Positions 17,160 to 26,222 of a stretch of DNA of 30,264 nt are shown here, one piece after another. The notes under the pieces were generated by a model. It did no database searches. It was not told where the DNA came from and saw only the letters and a list, made by a program, of their open reading frames with translations. This DNA is from an uncultured Lachnospiraceae bacterium. GTDB taxonomy: Bacteria > Bacillota_A > Clostridia > Lachnospirales > Lachnospiraceae. The position numbers and the translations under genes were made by a program. Numbering within the stretch: the stretch's first letter is position 1; each line of letters begins with the position of its first letter. The stretch spans positions 1 through 30,264 of the forward strand of contig CADCIU010000041.1 of assembly GCA_902801585.1 (NCBI GenBank). Reading direction: 5' to 3'.

Positions 17160-18337
17160 TTCCGCACTCCTCTTCCGGCGTATCGGACAAGCATCTTAAA
17201 GTCACTGATCCCGCCGAACCCTTTCTCATTGTAATCTATGGAATAGCCTGCCATCAGACTGCCGGATTTATAGATCCGGTTGGTCACCATGCTTTTCTGC
17301 TTCATTGCCGCAACAATAAACTTTCCCAGAAAGGTGTCCTCTTTTTGATCATAAGGCGCAAGCTTGTAGTCTTCCTGATACTGCTCTTCATCAAAGTCCG
17401 GAATTTCCTGCCCGGACAGTTCCTCTCCGAAGGTCTTCCAGTCCAAAGAGGAATCCCTCTGCCTTTTTTCCAGGATCTGACGGATCCTCTCTTCATAGGG
17501 GGCCGCCGCCTCCCGGTCATAGCGGTCTCTTTCGAATACTTCCCCTGAGCGCAGGCATTTCAGCGCATAGATCATCTGGCAGAAAGCGTTGTAGTAATCG
17601 GACGGATTATCTTTGACGAGCTCTTCGTAGTCGCCCCAGGCCGGAAGGTACTTGTAGCGCACGAAGCTGTAGTCCGGAAGATGGCCTGCTCTTCCGTGGC
17701 CCAGACTCATGACGGAATTCTCACTCAGCTGGAAGATCGTATTGATGTACACGCCGTTTTCAATATCGTCCGCTTCGGAGGGATTGTGCTTAAAAGAGAG
17801 CTTTCTCTCTTTGAAGCTCCTATTCTCATTCATTCCGCCTTCTTCGGGAATCAGTTCATAGAAATAATTGTCTGTATTATTGATGACCAGCGACGGTGTC
17901 CCGGCAAAATACCGATGCGCCCAGGTGTCTGCAAGAACATGCATGGCGAGTCCTGCCGCCTGGAGTCCGCTGTCCGAAGCCAGCTTGACCGTCTCTTCCA
18001 ACAGGGCGCTGTTCGTGCCGCAGATCAGCCGCATTTTGTTCTTATAGATTCCGGAACCTTTCTTGATATCGGCATACAGATCGCGGGGAAGGAAATGAAA
18101 AGAAGACCATATCCTGGTGATATCCTGCAGGCCGACCAGATCGGTCCTGGCTTCCATCATCTCCAGCTGAAGCTGTGTCGTCGCCGCAGAAGAGGGGCCT
18201 CCGATCTTCGAGAGCAGCGTTCTTGTGCAGCAGTCAACGAACTGTGCGCTGTAACAGATATCCAGACTCTCCCTGTGCGTATAGCCCGCTATATAAGATG
18301 CGCAATATGTCGCGTAATAATGAAAGTCAAGCTGCAT
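17156..18337 (-). CDS. DUF6765-like protein, possible zinc-dependent hydrolase fold
   Basis: 393 residues, soluble, no signal peptide. It begins MQLDFHYYATYCAS, which matches the start of proteins I recall as DUF6765. Candidate metal ligands are His6, Asp35, His81, and a His133-x3-Asp137-x3-His141 helix in MHVLADTWAHRYFAG. The pattern resembles the all-helical zinc phospholipase C / S1-P1 nuclease fold; this is inference and no activity is proven. The second half is charged and helical (many E, D, R and K). I took ATG 18337 because AGGGTG lies just upstream and family members start there; a GTG three codons earlier (18346) overlaps the upstream stop (GTGA) and is an alternative. It lies between two small membrane proteins, suggesting work at the membrane surface. 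Confidence 0.7.
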   Translation of the reverse strand: MQLDFHYYATYCASYIAGYTHRESLDICYSAQFVDCCTRTLLSKIGGPSSAATTQLQLEMMEARTDLVGLQDITRIWSSFHFLPRDLYADIKKGSGIYKNKMRLICGTNSALLEETVKLASDSGLQAAGLAMHVLADTWAHRYFAGTPSLVINNTDNYFYELIPEEGGMNENRSFKERKLSFKHNPSEADDIENGVYINTIFQLSENSVMSLGHGRAGHLPDYSFVRYKYLPAWGDYEELVKDNPSDYYNAFCQMIYALKCLRSGEVFERDRYDREAAAPYEERIRQILEKRQRDSSLDWKTFGEELSGQEIPDFDEEQYQEDYKLAPYDQKEDTFLGKFIVAAMKQKSMVTNRIYKSGSLMAGYSIDYNEKGFGGISDFKMLVRYAGRGVRK

Positions 18338-18342
18338 ACGGA

Positions 18343-18930
18343 TCACCCTGATAAAGACAATTTCAACAATTTTCGCAATTTGATCTCCGCATATTTGAGC
18401 TGAAGCAGTACGAACATCGTCGTAATGTCTACTAATGCGGCGATGGCCACATTTGTCAAAGAGTCAATGTTCTGCTCCTTAATACACATATATGTTAAGA
18501 ACGCTTCAATCACAATTACAATGAAATTCATAGAACACAAAAACCCCAGACCAATGAGCCGAAACTTCTTTTTCTTCAGTGTTCCGTTTCCGGCTCTGAT
18601 CGCTTTTATTCCGACCCACAGGCGGATCAGAATGTCGATCCCATAGCCCACAGAAAGGATAATGAAAATGCTGAGTCTTCCCAAGTCCTCATCGATCCCG
18701 CTCTCGATGAAGACGGATTCATCAACAGGTTCCATGACGACACTTAAAAAAGCCCTGGCAAATGTCCATAAGCCAAAGATGATGACGCCGATCCCCAGCA
18801 CATACAGCGTGTTCTGATGGCGCCTGATCTCTCTTTGCAGTTCTTTATTCTGATCTTGATTCTGATCTTTATTCTGATCTTTTTGCTGTGCGTCCTGCAC
18901 CGCTGTATTTTGACCCATCTGTCTGTCCAC
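18343..18930 (-). CDS. Small membrane protein with Gln/Asp/Asn-rich N-terminus
   Basis: 195 residues, family not recognised. Residues 1-35 are polar and repetitive (KDQNKDQNQDQNK), followed by a charged stretch and four hydrophobic segments (TLYVLGIGVIIFGLWTFA, LSIFIILSVGYGIDILIRL, LIGLGFLCSMNFIVIVIEAF and VAIAALVDITTMFVLL). It ends in a basic tail (LRKLLKLSLSG). The low-complexity repeat is encoded by near-identical GATCAGAATAAA-type codons, so its length may vary between strains. GTG 18930 is used here; ATG 18918 with GGGGTGG upstream is equally good. First gene of the operon, downstream of the promoter at 18976-19004. Confidence 0.65.
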   Translation of the reverse strand: MDRQMGQNTAVQDAQQKDQNKDQNQDQNKELQREIRRHQNTLYVLGIGVIIFGLWTFARAFLSVVMEPVDESVFIESGIDEDLGRLSIFIILSVGYGIDILIRLWVGIKAIRAGNGTLKKKKFRLIGLGFLCSMNFIVIVIEAFLTYMCIKEQNIDSLTNVAIAALVDITTMFVLLQLKYAEIKLRKLLKLSLSG

Positions 18931-18975
18931 CCCGTACCGCTCCGTTCATGATCCGATTCCGAACAAGCTATTTAT

Positions 18976-19004
18976 ATTTTAGGTGGATTTTGGCCCCGAA
19001 TCAA
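18976..19004 (-). promoter_or_regulatory. Sigma-A-type promoter of the DUF6765/bgl operon
   Basis: Minus strand: TTGATT (-35, 19004-18999), exactly 17 bases, TAAAAT (-10, 18981-18976). It lies about 46 bases ahead of GTG 18930 and just after the terminator of the preceding gene, the expected place for a new transcript. It would serve the genes from 18930 down to 12943. Confidence 0.65.
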
Positions 19005-19031
19005 TCAAAATTGTTCTTCACACACAGATAC

Positions 19032-19058
19032 AAAAAAAGGGCTTATTCAGCCCTTTTT
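19032..19058 (-). terminator. Rho-independent terminator of the DUF2828-like gene
   Basis: A ten-base stem, AAAAAGGGCT (19034-19043) with AGCCCTTTTT (19049-19058), around a five-base loop. On the minus strand the stem is followed by an unbroken T run. It lies 45 bases after the stop codon at 19103, separating that gene from the promoter at 18976-19004. Confidence 0.9.
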
Positions 19059-19102
19059 CGTTTAAACATTATTCTCTGCCCTGCGCCGTGTACGACCGGC
19101 CT

Positions 19103-20578
19103 TCAGACACGGTCAACCGTGATCGCAGCATATCTCTCGGAATCGATGATCTTCTCCATCGCCTCCACCGGATTCATTCCGACGCACTGCATGACCTGAC
19201 GGAACACAGTGGTGGACTGTCCGCTGACCAGCTGCACGCCGGCACGGTTCTTGTCCGCGTGGAAGACGTCGTGACGGCTTGCCACGTTCCAGAAGATGAT
19301 GTTCGGGATCTGGTATCCGTTCTTGCGGAATTTCTTCGCCATCATCGCGTAGAATGTCCAGTCTTTGTCACTGCAGTAATCGATCTCCATGTCGGAGATG
19401 ACGATCAGCGACTTCGGCATGTCAGCCGGAGCAACATGATTGTTGAGAGCGATCTCAAGCACATGCTCAAAGGCCGCCTTCAGGTTGGTGTTGTTCTGCC
19501 AGTCGCTCATGTTGATGCTTCTGATCTTCTGTGCCAGAGTCTCGCCCTTAAGCATCTGAATTCTGGATGTTCCGGAGAAAGACATGAACATGTTGTGGTA
19601 TGCGCCGGTGTTTCTCTCTGCAAAGTAGATTGCCAAACCGACCGATGTTGCGAGCGGACGGCCGTGCATGGATCCGGACGTATCCGCGATCACAAGTGCG
19701 TTGGTACCCGCCTCCACATAGTTCGGCAGCTGGCGCCACTGCGCCTCCAGTGTGTCGTCCTCCTTGATCGAGTAAGAGCTCCAGCCCATCTGCAGTACTT
19801 TCTCCACGATATCGTACGGATACAGTGCTGCGGAGTGAATGGTCTCCTCACCCTTCAATGCCTTCTGCACGAACATTCCGTAGCGGTTCGCGTCGTGCTT
19901 CATGAAGGCATTTCTGTAGATCATCATCGCTCTGGACGGAACCTCGGAGTACTTGATCTGATCCCAGCGGCCTGTGGACATGAGGGTCTCCACCACACCG
20001 ATGTGCTTTCTCATGGCGCGCACGATACGCTTGAACTCGTACACCTGGTAACCGAGCTTCTGTGCAGTCAGGATGCCGAGTCTGCGAGTCTCTTTCGAAG
20101 AAGCGTCAGCTGTCTTGATCCACTTTGCCAAAAGAGAGATCGCTCTGCCGTTCTCCAGATCCTTGCGGTCCTCCTCAAACTGCTTCTTCATTGCCGCCCA
20201 CATCTCGTCCTCAAGCGGTGTGCCGATCAGGCAGTACATGTCGTCGTAACGACCGTATACTCCGATCAGGTCAAGGTTGGGACGAAGTGCCTCCGGATGA
20301 TATTTTGCCATGTACTGAATCAATGTACGGAATGTCTTTCTCTCACCAAGGCCGCCCCTTACGTCGCGCAAATAGAACGCGATCTTTGTCGCAAACAGCG
20401 GATCTGCCTTATAGGCCTCGGCGAAAAGACGCTCGATACGCAGTCTGTCCGCTGTGCGGAGTGAACCTGCGACGCCGAAGAAATCCAGTCTTGCATCTCC
20501 TGTGGTGGCAAGTGCTGCCGCTCCGTTTTCAGTTCTTGTAAATACAGCCATTCTCTTTGCTGCCTCTGCGAAAATCAT
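19103..20578 (-). CDS. DUF2828/TROVE-like protein with von Willebrand A domain
   Basis: 491 residues. The helical N-terminal part has TRTENGAAALATTGDARLDF and RDVRGGLGER (residues 71-80), hallmarks of DUF2828, a family related to the Ro60/TROVE ring. A vWA domain follows with a complete MIDAS: DTSGSM near residue 299, the Thr in NNTNLKAAF, and the Asp in VISDMEID. Ro/Rsr proteins bind Y RNAs and misfolded RNA and help RNA turnover; whether this protein binds RNA is inference. ATG 20578 follows AAAGGAGGAAAG. A further 26 upstream codons are open but cross that site and have no family similarity. It is a single-gene transcript: its own terminator is downstream, and 123 bases without clear signals (a GGACC/GGTCC mini-hairpin) lie upstream. 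No Y-RNA-like gene is evident nearby. Confidence 0.8.
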   Translation of the reverse strand: MIFAEAAKRMAVFTRTENGAAALATTGDARLDFFGVAGSLRTADRLRIERLFAEAYKADPLFATKIAFYLRDVRGGLGERKTFRTLIQYMAKYHPEALRPNLDLIGVYGRYDDMYCLIGTPLEDEMWAAMKKQFEEDRKDLENGRAISLLAKWIKTADASSKETRRLGILTAQKLGYQVYEFKRIVRAMRKHIGVVETLMSTGRWDQIKYSEVPSRAMMIYRNAFMKHDANRYGMFVQKALKGEETIHSAALYPYDIVEKVLQMGWSSYSIKEDDTLEAQWRQLPNYVEAGTNALVIADTSGSMHGRPLATSVGLAIYFAERNTGAYHNMFMSFSGTSRIQMLKGETLAQKIRSINMSDWQNNTNLKAAFEHVLEIALNNHVAPADMPKSLIVISDMEIDYCSDKDWTFYAMMAKKFRKNGYQIPNIIFWNVASRHDVFHADKNRAGVQLVSGQSTTVFRQVMQCVGMNPVEAMEKIIDSERYAAITVDRV

Positions 20579-20701
20579 AGTTCTTTCCTCCTTTCCGGAC
20601 CCGCGGTCCTGTTTTCTTCGATTTACACGATAACACATACTGCAAGGCTTTGTCATTCAACCGCTGGTATAACCCGTTTGGCTTACAATGCCCGTATTTC
20701 T

Positions 20702-23700
20702 CTAGACAACGATCTCCACTTTGCTGCCGCCCGTCTTCTCTTTAGTGACTACGATCTGCTTGTCGATCCGCTCCTTCAGCTCGGCGACATGAGAGATGAT
20801 GCCTACCAGACGGCTGTTCTCGGACAGATCGAGGAGTGTTCGGATCGCCTGGCGAAGTGATTCCTCATCGAGCGATCCAAACCCCTCATCGACAAACATG
20901 GTGTCGAGTCTGATCCCGCCCGCTGAAGACTGGATCTCGTCCGACAGTCCCAGCGCAAGAGAGAGGGAAGCCTTGAAGGATTCTCCTCCTGAAAGCGTTT
21001 TAACACTTCTGAGCGAACCGTTGTAGTGATCGAGGACATCCAGCTCCAACCCGCTCTGGGACTGGTTGCTGTCCGCCGTCTTCCGCCGCCTGAGTTCATA
21101 TTGATTGCCCGTCATTGTGAGCAGGCGCCGGTTGGCCCGCGTAATGATCCGGTCAAAATAGGTCGTTTGGACATACGTTTCCAGCATGATCTTCTCTTTT
21201 CCGGCCAGCCTTCCGTTTGCCGTATCGGAAAGGGCTTTGACCCACTTGTAATGATGTTCCAGTTCCGACAGCTCGGCGGCTCCCCCCTTAATGTGTTCCA
21301 GAATATCGTTGTTTGTACTCAGACGCGTGAAGATCCGCTTCGCCTTCTCCCCGTCATTTTTACTGCGCTCTTCCAGTTCCCTTTTTTCCGAGAGCAGATC
21401 TTCTTTCGCCGGAACTTCCTTTTCGGAAATCTGCTTCTTCAACTGGTCAATGCGCGCTTTCCTCTCCGCCAGGTCGGTTTTGCCGGCGTCATAGCGCTCT
21501 TTTGTCTCTCTGAGGAGGTTCTCCAGTCGACTCTTTTGTTTCTCGTCTTTCTCCTGCTGCTTCCGGGCCTCTTTCTCTCCGGCAAACACAAGGTCTGCGG
21601 AATAGGTATCGATCTCAGCCTGCCTCTTGTCCTGTTTTACGGATAACTCATCGGTCAGCGCACTCTGTTCCCTGAGCTCCTGCTCCCTCTTAACAAGTTC
21701 TTCCTCGGACAGGGGGATCTGTTCGTCGAGTTCCCTCTTTCTTTTCAGCCGGGCATCTTCTTTCCGGATCTCCTCCTCCAGCCGGGAAAGCTTCCGGCTC
21801 TCATCCTCTGTCTCCGCCTTCGTCTCAGCAATGATCTTCCGTATGGCTTCCGGATCTTCCCGGGTAAGTGACAAAAGTTCCCGCAGCTGAGAGAGTTGTC
21901 CGTCCAAACGATTCACTTCCTCTTTACAGGCGTCAAAATCTTCCTGTGCTTTAAGGAGTTTCCTCCTGATCGCGTCCCGCTTGGAAGCCTTTTCTTCTTT
22001 CGTTCTTTCAGCTTCCTGCCGGCTCCTGTACGCCAGCTTTGAGGTGAGCTCTTTGAGCTGAGTGTCCAATCCGTCTTTCCGGGCCGTCAGGGAAACGGTC
22101 TTATTCTCTAAACTCTTGATCGTATCATGGCTCTGCGTGACTTTGTCCTTGAGAACAGGCAGCGCTTTCTCAAGATCCGCCCTGCGGGAGATCCTCTTTT
22201 TCTGTTCTTCAAGCTGCGTATTCAGACTAAGGATTGCATTGCGGATCTGTTTTTTTCGTCCGGCGGTTCTCGATTCTGCTTCCTCGAAGGGACACCCTTC
22301 AAGGAGTTCTGTGATCAGTCCCTCTGCTTCTTCCCGCTTAGCACTCGTAGAGACACGGAGTTCCCCGGCTGTTCTGCTGGCTGCTTCTGCCGCCTCTTTG
22401 TCTTTTTTGGCTGTGCGCTCGGCGCTCTCCAGTGCCGCCTCTGTAGGAGCTTCGGGAGATTTGCTCGCAGGCAGCGGATGTTCCGTTGAACCGCATACGG
22501 GGCAGGGCTCTCCGGGGCGGAGCGTCTGTGCCAGCAGACCGGCCTGCTCATCCAGAAATGCGCGGTGCATCTGCTGATACTTACGCTGACTGATCTCGGC
22601 CTTCGCGACCGATCCTTCATAAGTCTCTCTTGCTCTCTCATATTGCCCATACAGTTTCTTATGATCGATCAGTATGAGCTGAAGTTTGTCAAGGCGCTCT
22701 TGTGTGTCCTTCAGTTGATTTAACTGCCCCGTGATCTTTTCCCGTTTCACGTCAGCGTCTGCCAGATCCCTCAGTTCGTTTTCGCATTTTGAAAATGCAT
22801 TCTCGCGGACTGCGCAGTCTGCAGCCTCTTTCTCTTTTAAAAGAACTGCCTTTTCAAGTTCCTTACTTGTGTCTTGAAGATCCTGCCGTATTTTTTCAAG
22901 TTTTTCGTATTCGGGCAGTTCCGCCTCGATCCTGGCAATCTGCTTTTGCAGCGTCTCCGCCTCCGACTGCCTAGACTGTGCGTCCGCAAGCACCGCCTCT
23001 GACTGCGCCAGATTGTCTCTCTTTTTTCGCCTTCTCTCCGAAAGCGTCTCATGGCTTGTCAGCCTTTCATAACGTTCATTCAGATCGCCGAGCCTGTTTT
23101 CTGCCTCTTTTTTCTTCCCTTCCAGACGCTCCCGCATCTCTCCCGCGTTTTCCAGCGTGCTTCGCTCGATGCGCTTTTTGCCCAGAATTTCACGGGCTTT
23201 CGTCACAGCTGTGCTGACTGCCTCTTTCTTCTTCAGCTCTCGGGCGAGATTTGCGGCGCCTTCCTTCTGTTCTTTCCTCAGCACTTCCCGCCTTGCGTAT
23301 TTGGGAAGCTGCGACTTGCGTGCAGTGATCTCCTCCGTCAGACGCTCGATTTCAGGCTGGCCTTCCTTCGCGCTCTCCCAGGCCTCCTTCTGTTTTGAGA
23401 CTTGATCCTCTTTTTTGAGAAGCTCTGTCTCCTGCTTTTTCAGTTCACTGTTCCATTTCTCCAGCTGCTCCGCCCGCTGCAGTTCTCCCTGAATGGATCC
23501 CAGCCTGACTTTCGTTTCACTGATGCGGTCATTCAGTTTTTCCTGCGCATCCTCATCTTCGCGGATCAGCTCTGTAAGAAGGGAGATCGCCTCATCCGTC
23601 GGCATCTTTCCCTCTTTTGCCTTATTCACTTCCGGCCTGACGGCGCTCTCCCCGCTGCATTTGATGCCGCCCAGATACTGACGTATGCTCTTCTTTTTGT

Positions 23701-24301
23701 CATCACATTTGTCGTCGAGATCACCGGCTTCCTTTTTGAGCCTTTCCTGAAAGATCTGATAGTATTTTGTCTCGAAGATCTGCCTGAAAATAGTCTGGCG
23801 GTCCCTGGTGTCCGCGAGGAGAAGTTTCAGGAAATCGCCTTGGGCGATCATGGCGATCTGGGTAAACTGGCTGCGGTCGATGCCGAGGATTTCCTTTATT
23901 TTGTCCCTGACTTCCGCATTTTTGGTCAGCACATTCCCGTCGGGGAGCTTCAGATCCACGCTTGCCTTGCGGGATGTTAACCCTTCGCCGATCTTTTTGG
24001 GGCGGTCATACTCGGGATTTCGCCGTATTTTGTACTCTTTTCCTCTGTAAAGAAAAGTCAGACAGACATCGGTGGGAGTCTCCGGAGCAGCGTACTTGGA
24101 GCGGAACATTGCGCTGTCCCGCGTCTCTCCGCTGGCTTCTCCGTAAAGGGCATAGGTAATGCCGTCAAAAATGGTCGTCTTACCGGCACCGGTATCACCG
24201 GTGATCAGATAAAGACCGCTGCTGCCTAACTTGTCAAAATCCACCACCGTACAGCCCGCATAAGGCCCAAAGGCGGACATCTCCAATCGGATAGGTCTCA
24301 T
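20702..24301 (-). CDS. sbcC: Exonuclease subunit SbcC (Rad50-like ATPase)
   Basis: The 1199-residue ATPase of the SbcCD (Mre11-Rad50) complex, which opens hairpins and trims protein-blocked DNA ends. Walker A is GDTGAGKT (residues 35-42). Long coiled coils follow, broken near residue 597 by the zinc-hook CPVC (GEPCPVCGSTEHP). A second coiled coil leads to the ABC signature LSGGESFKASL near 1103 and Walker B in MFVDEGFGSLDEE near 1133. Length is slightly above that of E. coli SbcC. The ATG overlaps the sbcD stop by four bases (ATGA). No terminator is visible after its TAG; the 123 bases before the DUF2828-like gene give no clear stop signal, so some read-through is possible. Confidence 0.97.
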   Translation of the reverse strand: MRPIRLEMSAFGPYAGCTVVDFDKLGSSGLYLITGDTGAGKTTIFDGITYALYGEASGETRDSAMFRSKYAAPETPTDVCLTFLYRGKEYKIRRNPEYDRPKKIGEGLTSRKASVDLKLPDGNVLTKNAEVRDKIKEILGIDRSQFTQIAMIAQGDFLKLLLADTRDRQTIFRQIFETKYYQIFQERLKKEAGDLDDKCDDKKKSIRQYLGGIKCSGESAVRPEVNKAKEGKMPTDEAISLLTELIREDEDAQEKLNDRISETKVRLGSIQGELQRAEQLEKWNSELKKQETELLKKEDQVSKQKEAWESAKEGQPEIERLTEEITARKSQLPKYARREVLRKEQKEGAANLARELKKKEAVSTAVTKAREILGKKRIERSTLENAGEMRERLEGKKKEAENRLGDLNERYERLTSHETLSERRRKKRDNLAQSEAVLADAQSRQSEAETLQKQIARIEAELPEYEKLEKIRQDLQDTSKELEKAVLLKEKEAADCAVRENAFSKCENELRDLADADVKREKITGQLNQLKDTQERLDKLQLILIDHKKLYGQYERARETYEGSVAKAEISQRKYQQMHRAFLDEQAGLLAQTLRPGEPCPVCGSTEHPLPASKSPEAPTEAALESAERTAKKDKEAAEAASRTAGELRVSTSAKREEAEGLITELLEGCPFEEAESRTAGRKKQIRNAILSLNTQLEEQKKRISRRADLEKALPVLKDKVTQSHDTIKSLENKTVSLTARKDGLDTQLKELTSKLAYRSRQEAERTKEEKASKRDAIRRKLLKAQEDFDACKEEVNRLDGQLSQLRELLSLTREDPEAIRKIIAETKAETEDESRKLSRLEEEIRKEDARLKRKRELDEQIPLSEEELVKREQELREQSALTDELSVKQDKRQAEIDTYSADLVFAGEKEARKQQEKDEKQKSRLENLLRETKERYDAGKTDLAERKARIDQLKKQISEKEVPAKEDLLSEKRELEERSKNDGEKAKRIFTRLSTNNDILEHIKGGAAELSELEHHYKWVKALSDTANGRLAGKEKIMLETYVQTTYFDRIITRANRRLLTMTGNQYELRRRKTADSNQSQSGLELDVLDHYNGSLRSVKTLSGGESFKASLSLALGLSDEIQSSAGGIRLDTMFVDEGFGSLDEESLRQAIRTLLDLSENSRLVGIISHVAELKERIDKQIVVTKEKTGGSKVEIVV

Positions 24302-25434
24302 CGTTTGTCCTCCCAGATGTTCTCCATGATCTTTCTGACAAAATTCTCCTGCTGCTCACTCATGGGCCGTCCGTTCTGCTGTTCATAGAACTCCTCAAAC
24401 AGTACAAGCGGGGATTTGTTTTGGAGCTCTTCCAGATCGGAAAGCATCCCTGCAGACCTGGTGCGGCTGTTATTGTAATCAAGGCTCATCAGATTGGGAT
24501 AGATCAGCCGGAGTTTCCCGATCGCATCGGGGATATCTTCTTCATCCGTAAGGGTGATATGGATATAATCATCCGTTTTGGTCCCCTCATAATTGGGACG
24601 ATATGTCAGCTCCTCATAGGTGCCTTCGATCTCCCGCATGTCCCGAAGCGGATGCAGCGGAACCGTTCGGACCAAAATACTCTCTTTGTCCGCTATGTCG
24701 ATCACCGTGACGGATTTTTGATGTTTTGCCTCAGAAAAAGAATACTTCAAAGGCGTTCCGCAATACCGGATGCGTTCGGAGCTTATGTTCTGCGGGCCGT
24801 GAATGTGCCCCAGCGCCACATAATCAAACCCGTCAAAAACTGCCGCATCTACATTGTCGGTCCCTCCCACTGAGATCTCTTCAGAGTCCGAGCGTATGGC
24901 ACCCGTAACAAACTGGTGGGTGACAAGAATGTTTCTCTCAGAGCGGTCTATATCAAGGGCCTCCACCGCCGTCCGGAGCGCGTCGTTATAGCTTTCAATA
25001 GTCGCGTCCGGAAAAAAACGCCGCACATGTACCGGCTTTACGAAAGGAAGCAGGTAGACATTGACCGGGCCAAACTCATCAGTAAGTACGATCGGTTCGA
25101 CCGCGCCGTTATACACCGGTGATAAGCGGATCCCCGTGCGGGCGATCAGCCTGGAGGCAAAAGCCAGCCGTTCCGGCGAGTCGTGATTGCCGCTGATCAG
25201 AAATACCTGCAGATCACGGCCTGACAGCTGATAAAGGAATTCGTCCAAAAGCTCCACTGCTTCTGTCGAAGGTACGCTCTTATCATAGATATCTCCGGCG
25301 ATCAGGACGGCATCCGGGTTCTCAGTGTCGATCACTTTAAGGATCTCTTTTAAAATGTATTTCTGATCCTCTGTCAGGTTAAAGTCATAGATCCGTTTCC
25401 CGAGATGCAGATCGGATAGATGTATGAATTTCAT
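24298..25434 (-). CDS. sbcD: Exonuclease subunit SbcD (Mre11-like nuclease)
   Basis: 378 residues of the calcineurin-like phosphoesterase superfamily, the manganese nuclease partner of SbcC. The metal-binding motifs are in order: SDLHLG (residues 7-12), GDIYD (48-52), GNHDS (82-86), and GHIHGPQ in the second half. The C-terminal part (TYRPNYEGTKTDDYIHITLTD) is the DNA-capping domain that also contacts the SbcC coiled coil. The complete motif set predicts an active nuclease. It begins two bases after the yaaA stop and overlaps sbcC, so SbcC and SbcD are translated from one message with peroxide-stress genes ahead of them. Confidence 0.97.
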   Translation of the reverse strand: MKFIHLSDLHLGKRIYDFNLTEDQKYILKEILKVIDTENPDAVLIAGDIYDKSVPSTEAVELLDEFLYQLSGRDLQVFLISGNHDSPERLAFASRLIARTGIRLSPVYNGAVEPIVLTDEFGPVNVYLLPFVKPVHVRRFFPDATIESYNDALRTAVEALDIDRSERNILVTHQFVTGAIRSDSEEISVGGTDNVDAAVFDGFDYVALGHIHGPQNISSERIRYCGTPLKYSFSEAKHQKSVTVIDIADKESILVRTVPLHPLRDMREIEGTYEELTYRPNYEGTKTDDYIHITLTDEEDIPDAIGKLRLIYPNLMSLDYNNSRTRSAGMLSDLEELQNKSPLVLFEEFYEQQNGRPMSEQQENFVRKIMENIWEDKR

Positions 25435-25436
25435 GC

Positions 25437-26222
25437 TTATTGCCTCTTTTCCGGATGTTTTCGCGGTTTACCCGGTACTTCTGTTCGAACAAAAACAAAC
25501 TCCTTATCGGAAGACAACGCCTCCCGGAAGCGATACCCGCTCCAGTTAAAGGATTTGATCTGTTCCGGTTCGGTGACGGCATTTGACGCCATATACCGAA
25601 CCATCTCGCCTCTGGCCATCTTGGCATAGACGCCCTTCTGAACGATCTGATCGCCCGCAGGTTCGCCGAAAATGCAGGTGATGTACCGGTCTTCGGGCTG
25701 CAGATATTTCTCTATGCACTTGGAATACTCCTTCGACGCGAGATTGACTATGATCCTGCTGTCATCAAGAGTCTCCCTGTAAAGAAGGTCACCCCAAAAA
25801 TCATATAAATTTCTGTGCCCGTCCACGGCGGCCTTTGCCTGCATTTCCAGTCGATAAGGAACCACTCCGTCCATTGGCTTCACTACGCCATAAAATCCGG
25901 ACAGGATCCGCAGATGCTCCTGTACATACTCATACTGGCCATCCTCAAAGACCGCCGGAGCCATGTAAGTATACTGAATGCCGTCGTAAGCCAGTAAAGC
26001 AGGGGTCAGATTCTTCTGAAGATCCATGTGCGCGAACCGCTCGGCGTTCTGCCGGGCGATCTTGTCATTGCAGGCCCAGAGTTTCTTCTGCTCCTCATAG
26101 GTCAGACTCCTGATCCATTGCATCAGTATTTTTGTCTTCTCCATAAACACCGGGAGCGTGCTGCAGGCAAATGTATCGGTGTCTGTCTGCATCTGCTTTG
26201 CCGGCGAGATGATGATCCTCAT
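25437..26222 (-). CDS. yaaA: Peroxide stress protein YaaA
   Basis: 261 residues of the YaaA/DUF328 family. In E. coli YaaA lowers free intracellular iron during hydrogen peroxide stress and limits Fenton damage to DNA. The start MRIIISPAKQM, FYGVVKPMDGVVPYRLEM and FWGDLLYRE, followed by VNLASKEYSK, are family hallmarks. Length is normal and there is no signal peptide. Its ATG overlaps the bcp stop by four bases (ATGA). The placement between a thiol peroxidase and the SbcCD nuclease fits a protective role against oxidative DNA damage. No PerR- or OxyR-type operator was recognised upstream. Confidence 0.95.
   Translation of the reverse strand: MRIIISPAKQMQTDTDTFACSTLPVFMEKTKILMQWIRSLTYEEQKKLWACNDKIARQNAERFAHMDLQKNLTPALLAYDGIQYTYMAPAVFEDGQYEYVQEHLRILSGFYGVVKPMDGVVPYRLEMQAKAAVDGHRNLYDFWGDLLYRETLDDSRIIVNLASKEYSKCIEKYLQPEDRYITCIFGEPAGDQIVQKGVYAKMARGEMVRYMASNAVTEPEQIKSFNWSGYRFREALSSDKEFVFVRTEVPGKPRKHPEKRQ

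Noticed and set aside
18983..20464. 493-codon open frame antisense to the DUF2828-like gene
   Set aside because: It mirrors a conserved coding gene and runs through that gene's terminator. It is a codon-bias shadow with no family motif or ribosome site. The same applies to long antisense frames at 7372-8595, 9744-10916 and 10913-12157.
20605..20620. GGACC/GGTCC mini-hairpin upstream of the DUF2828-like gene as an operator or Y RNA
   Set aside because: Five base pairs around three bases is too small to support either role, and no further structure surrounds it.
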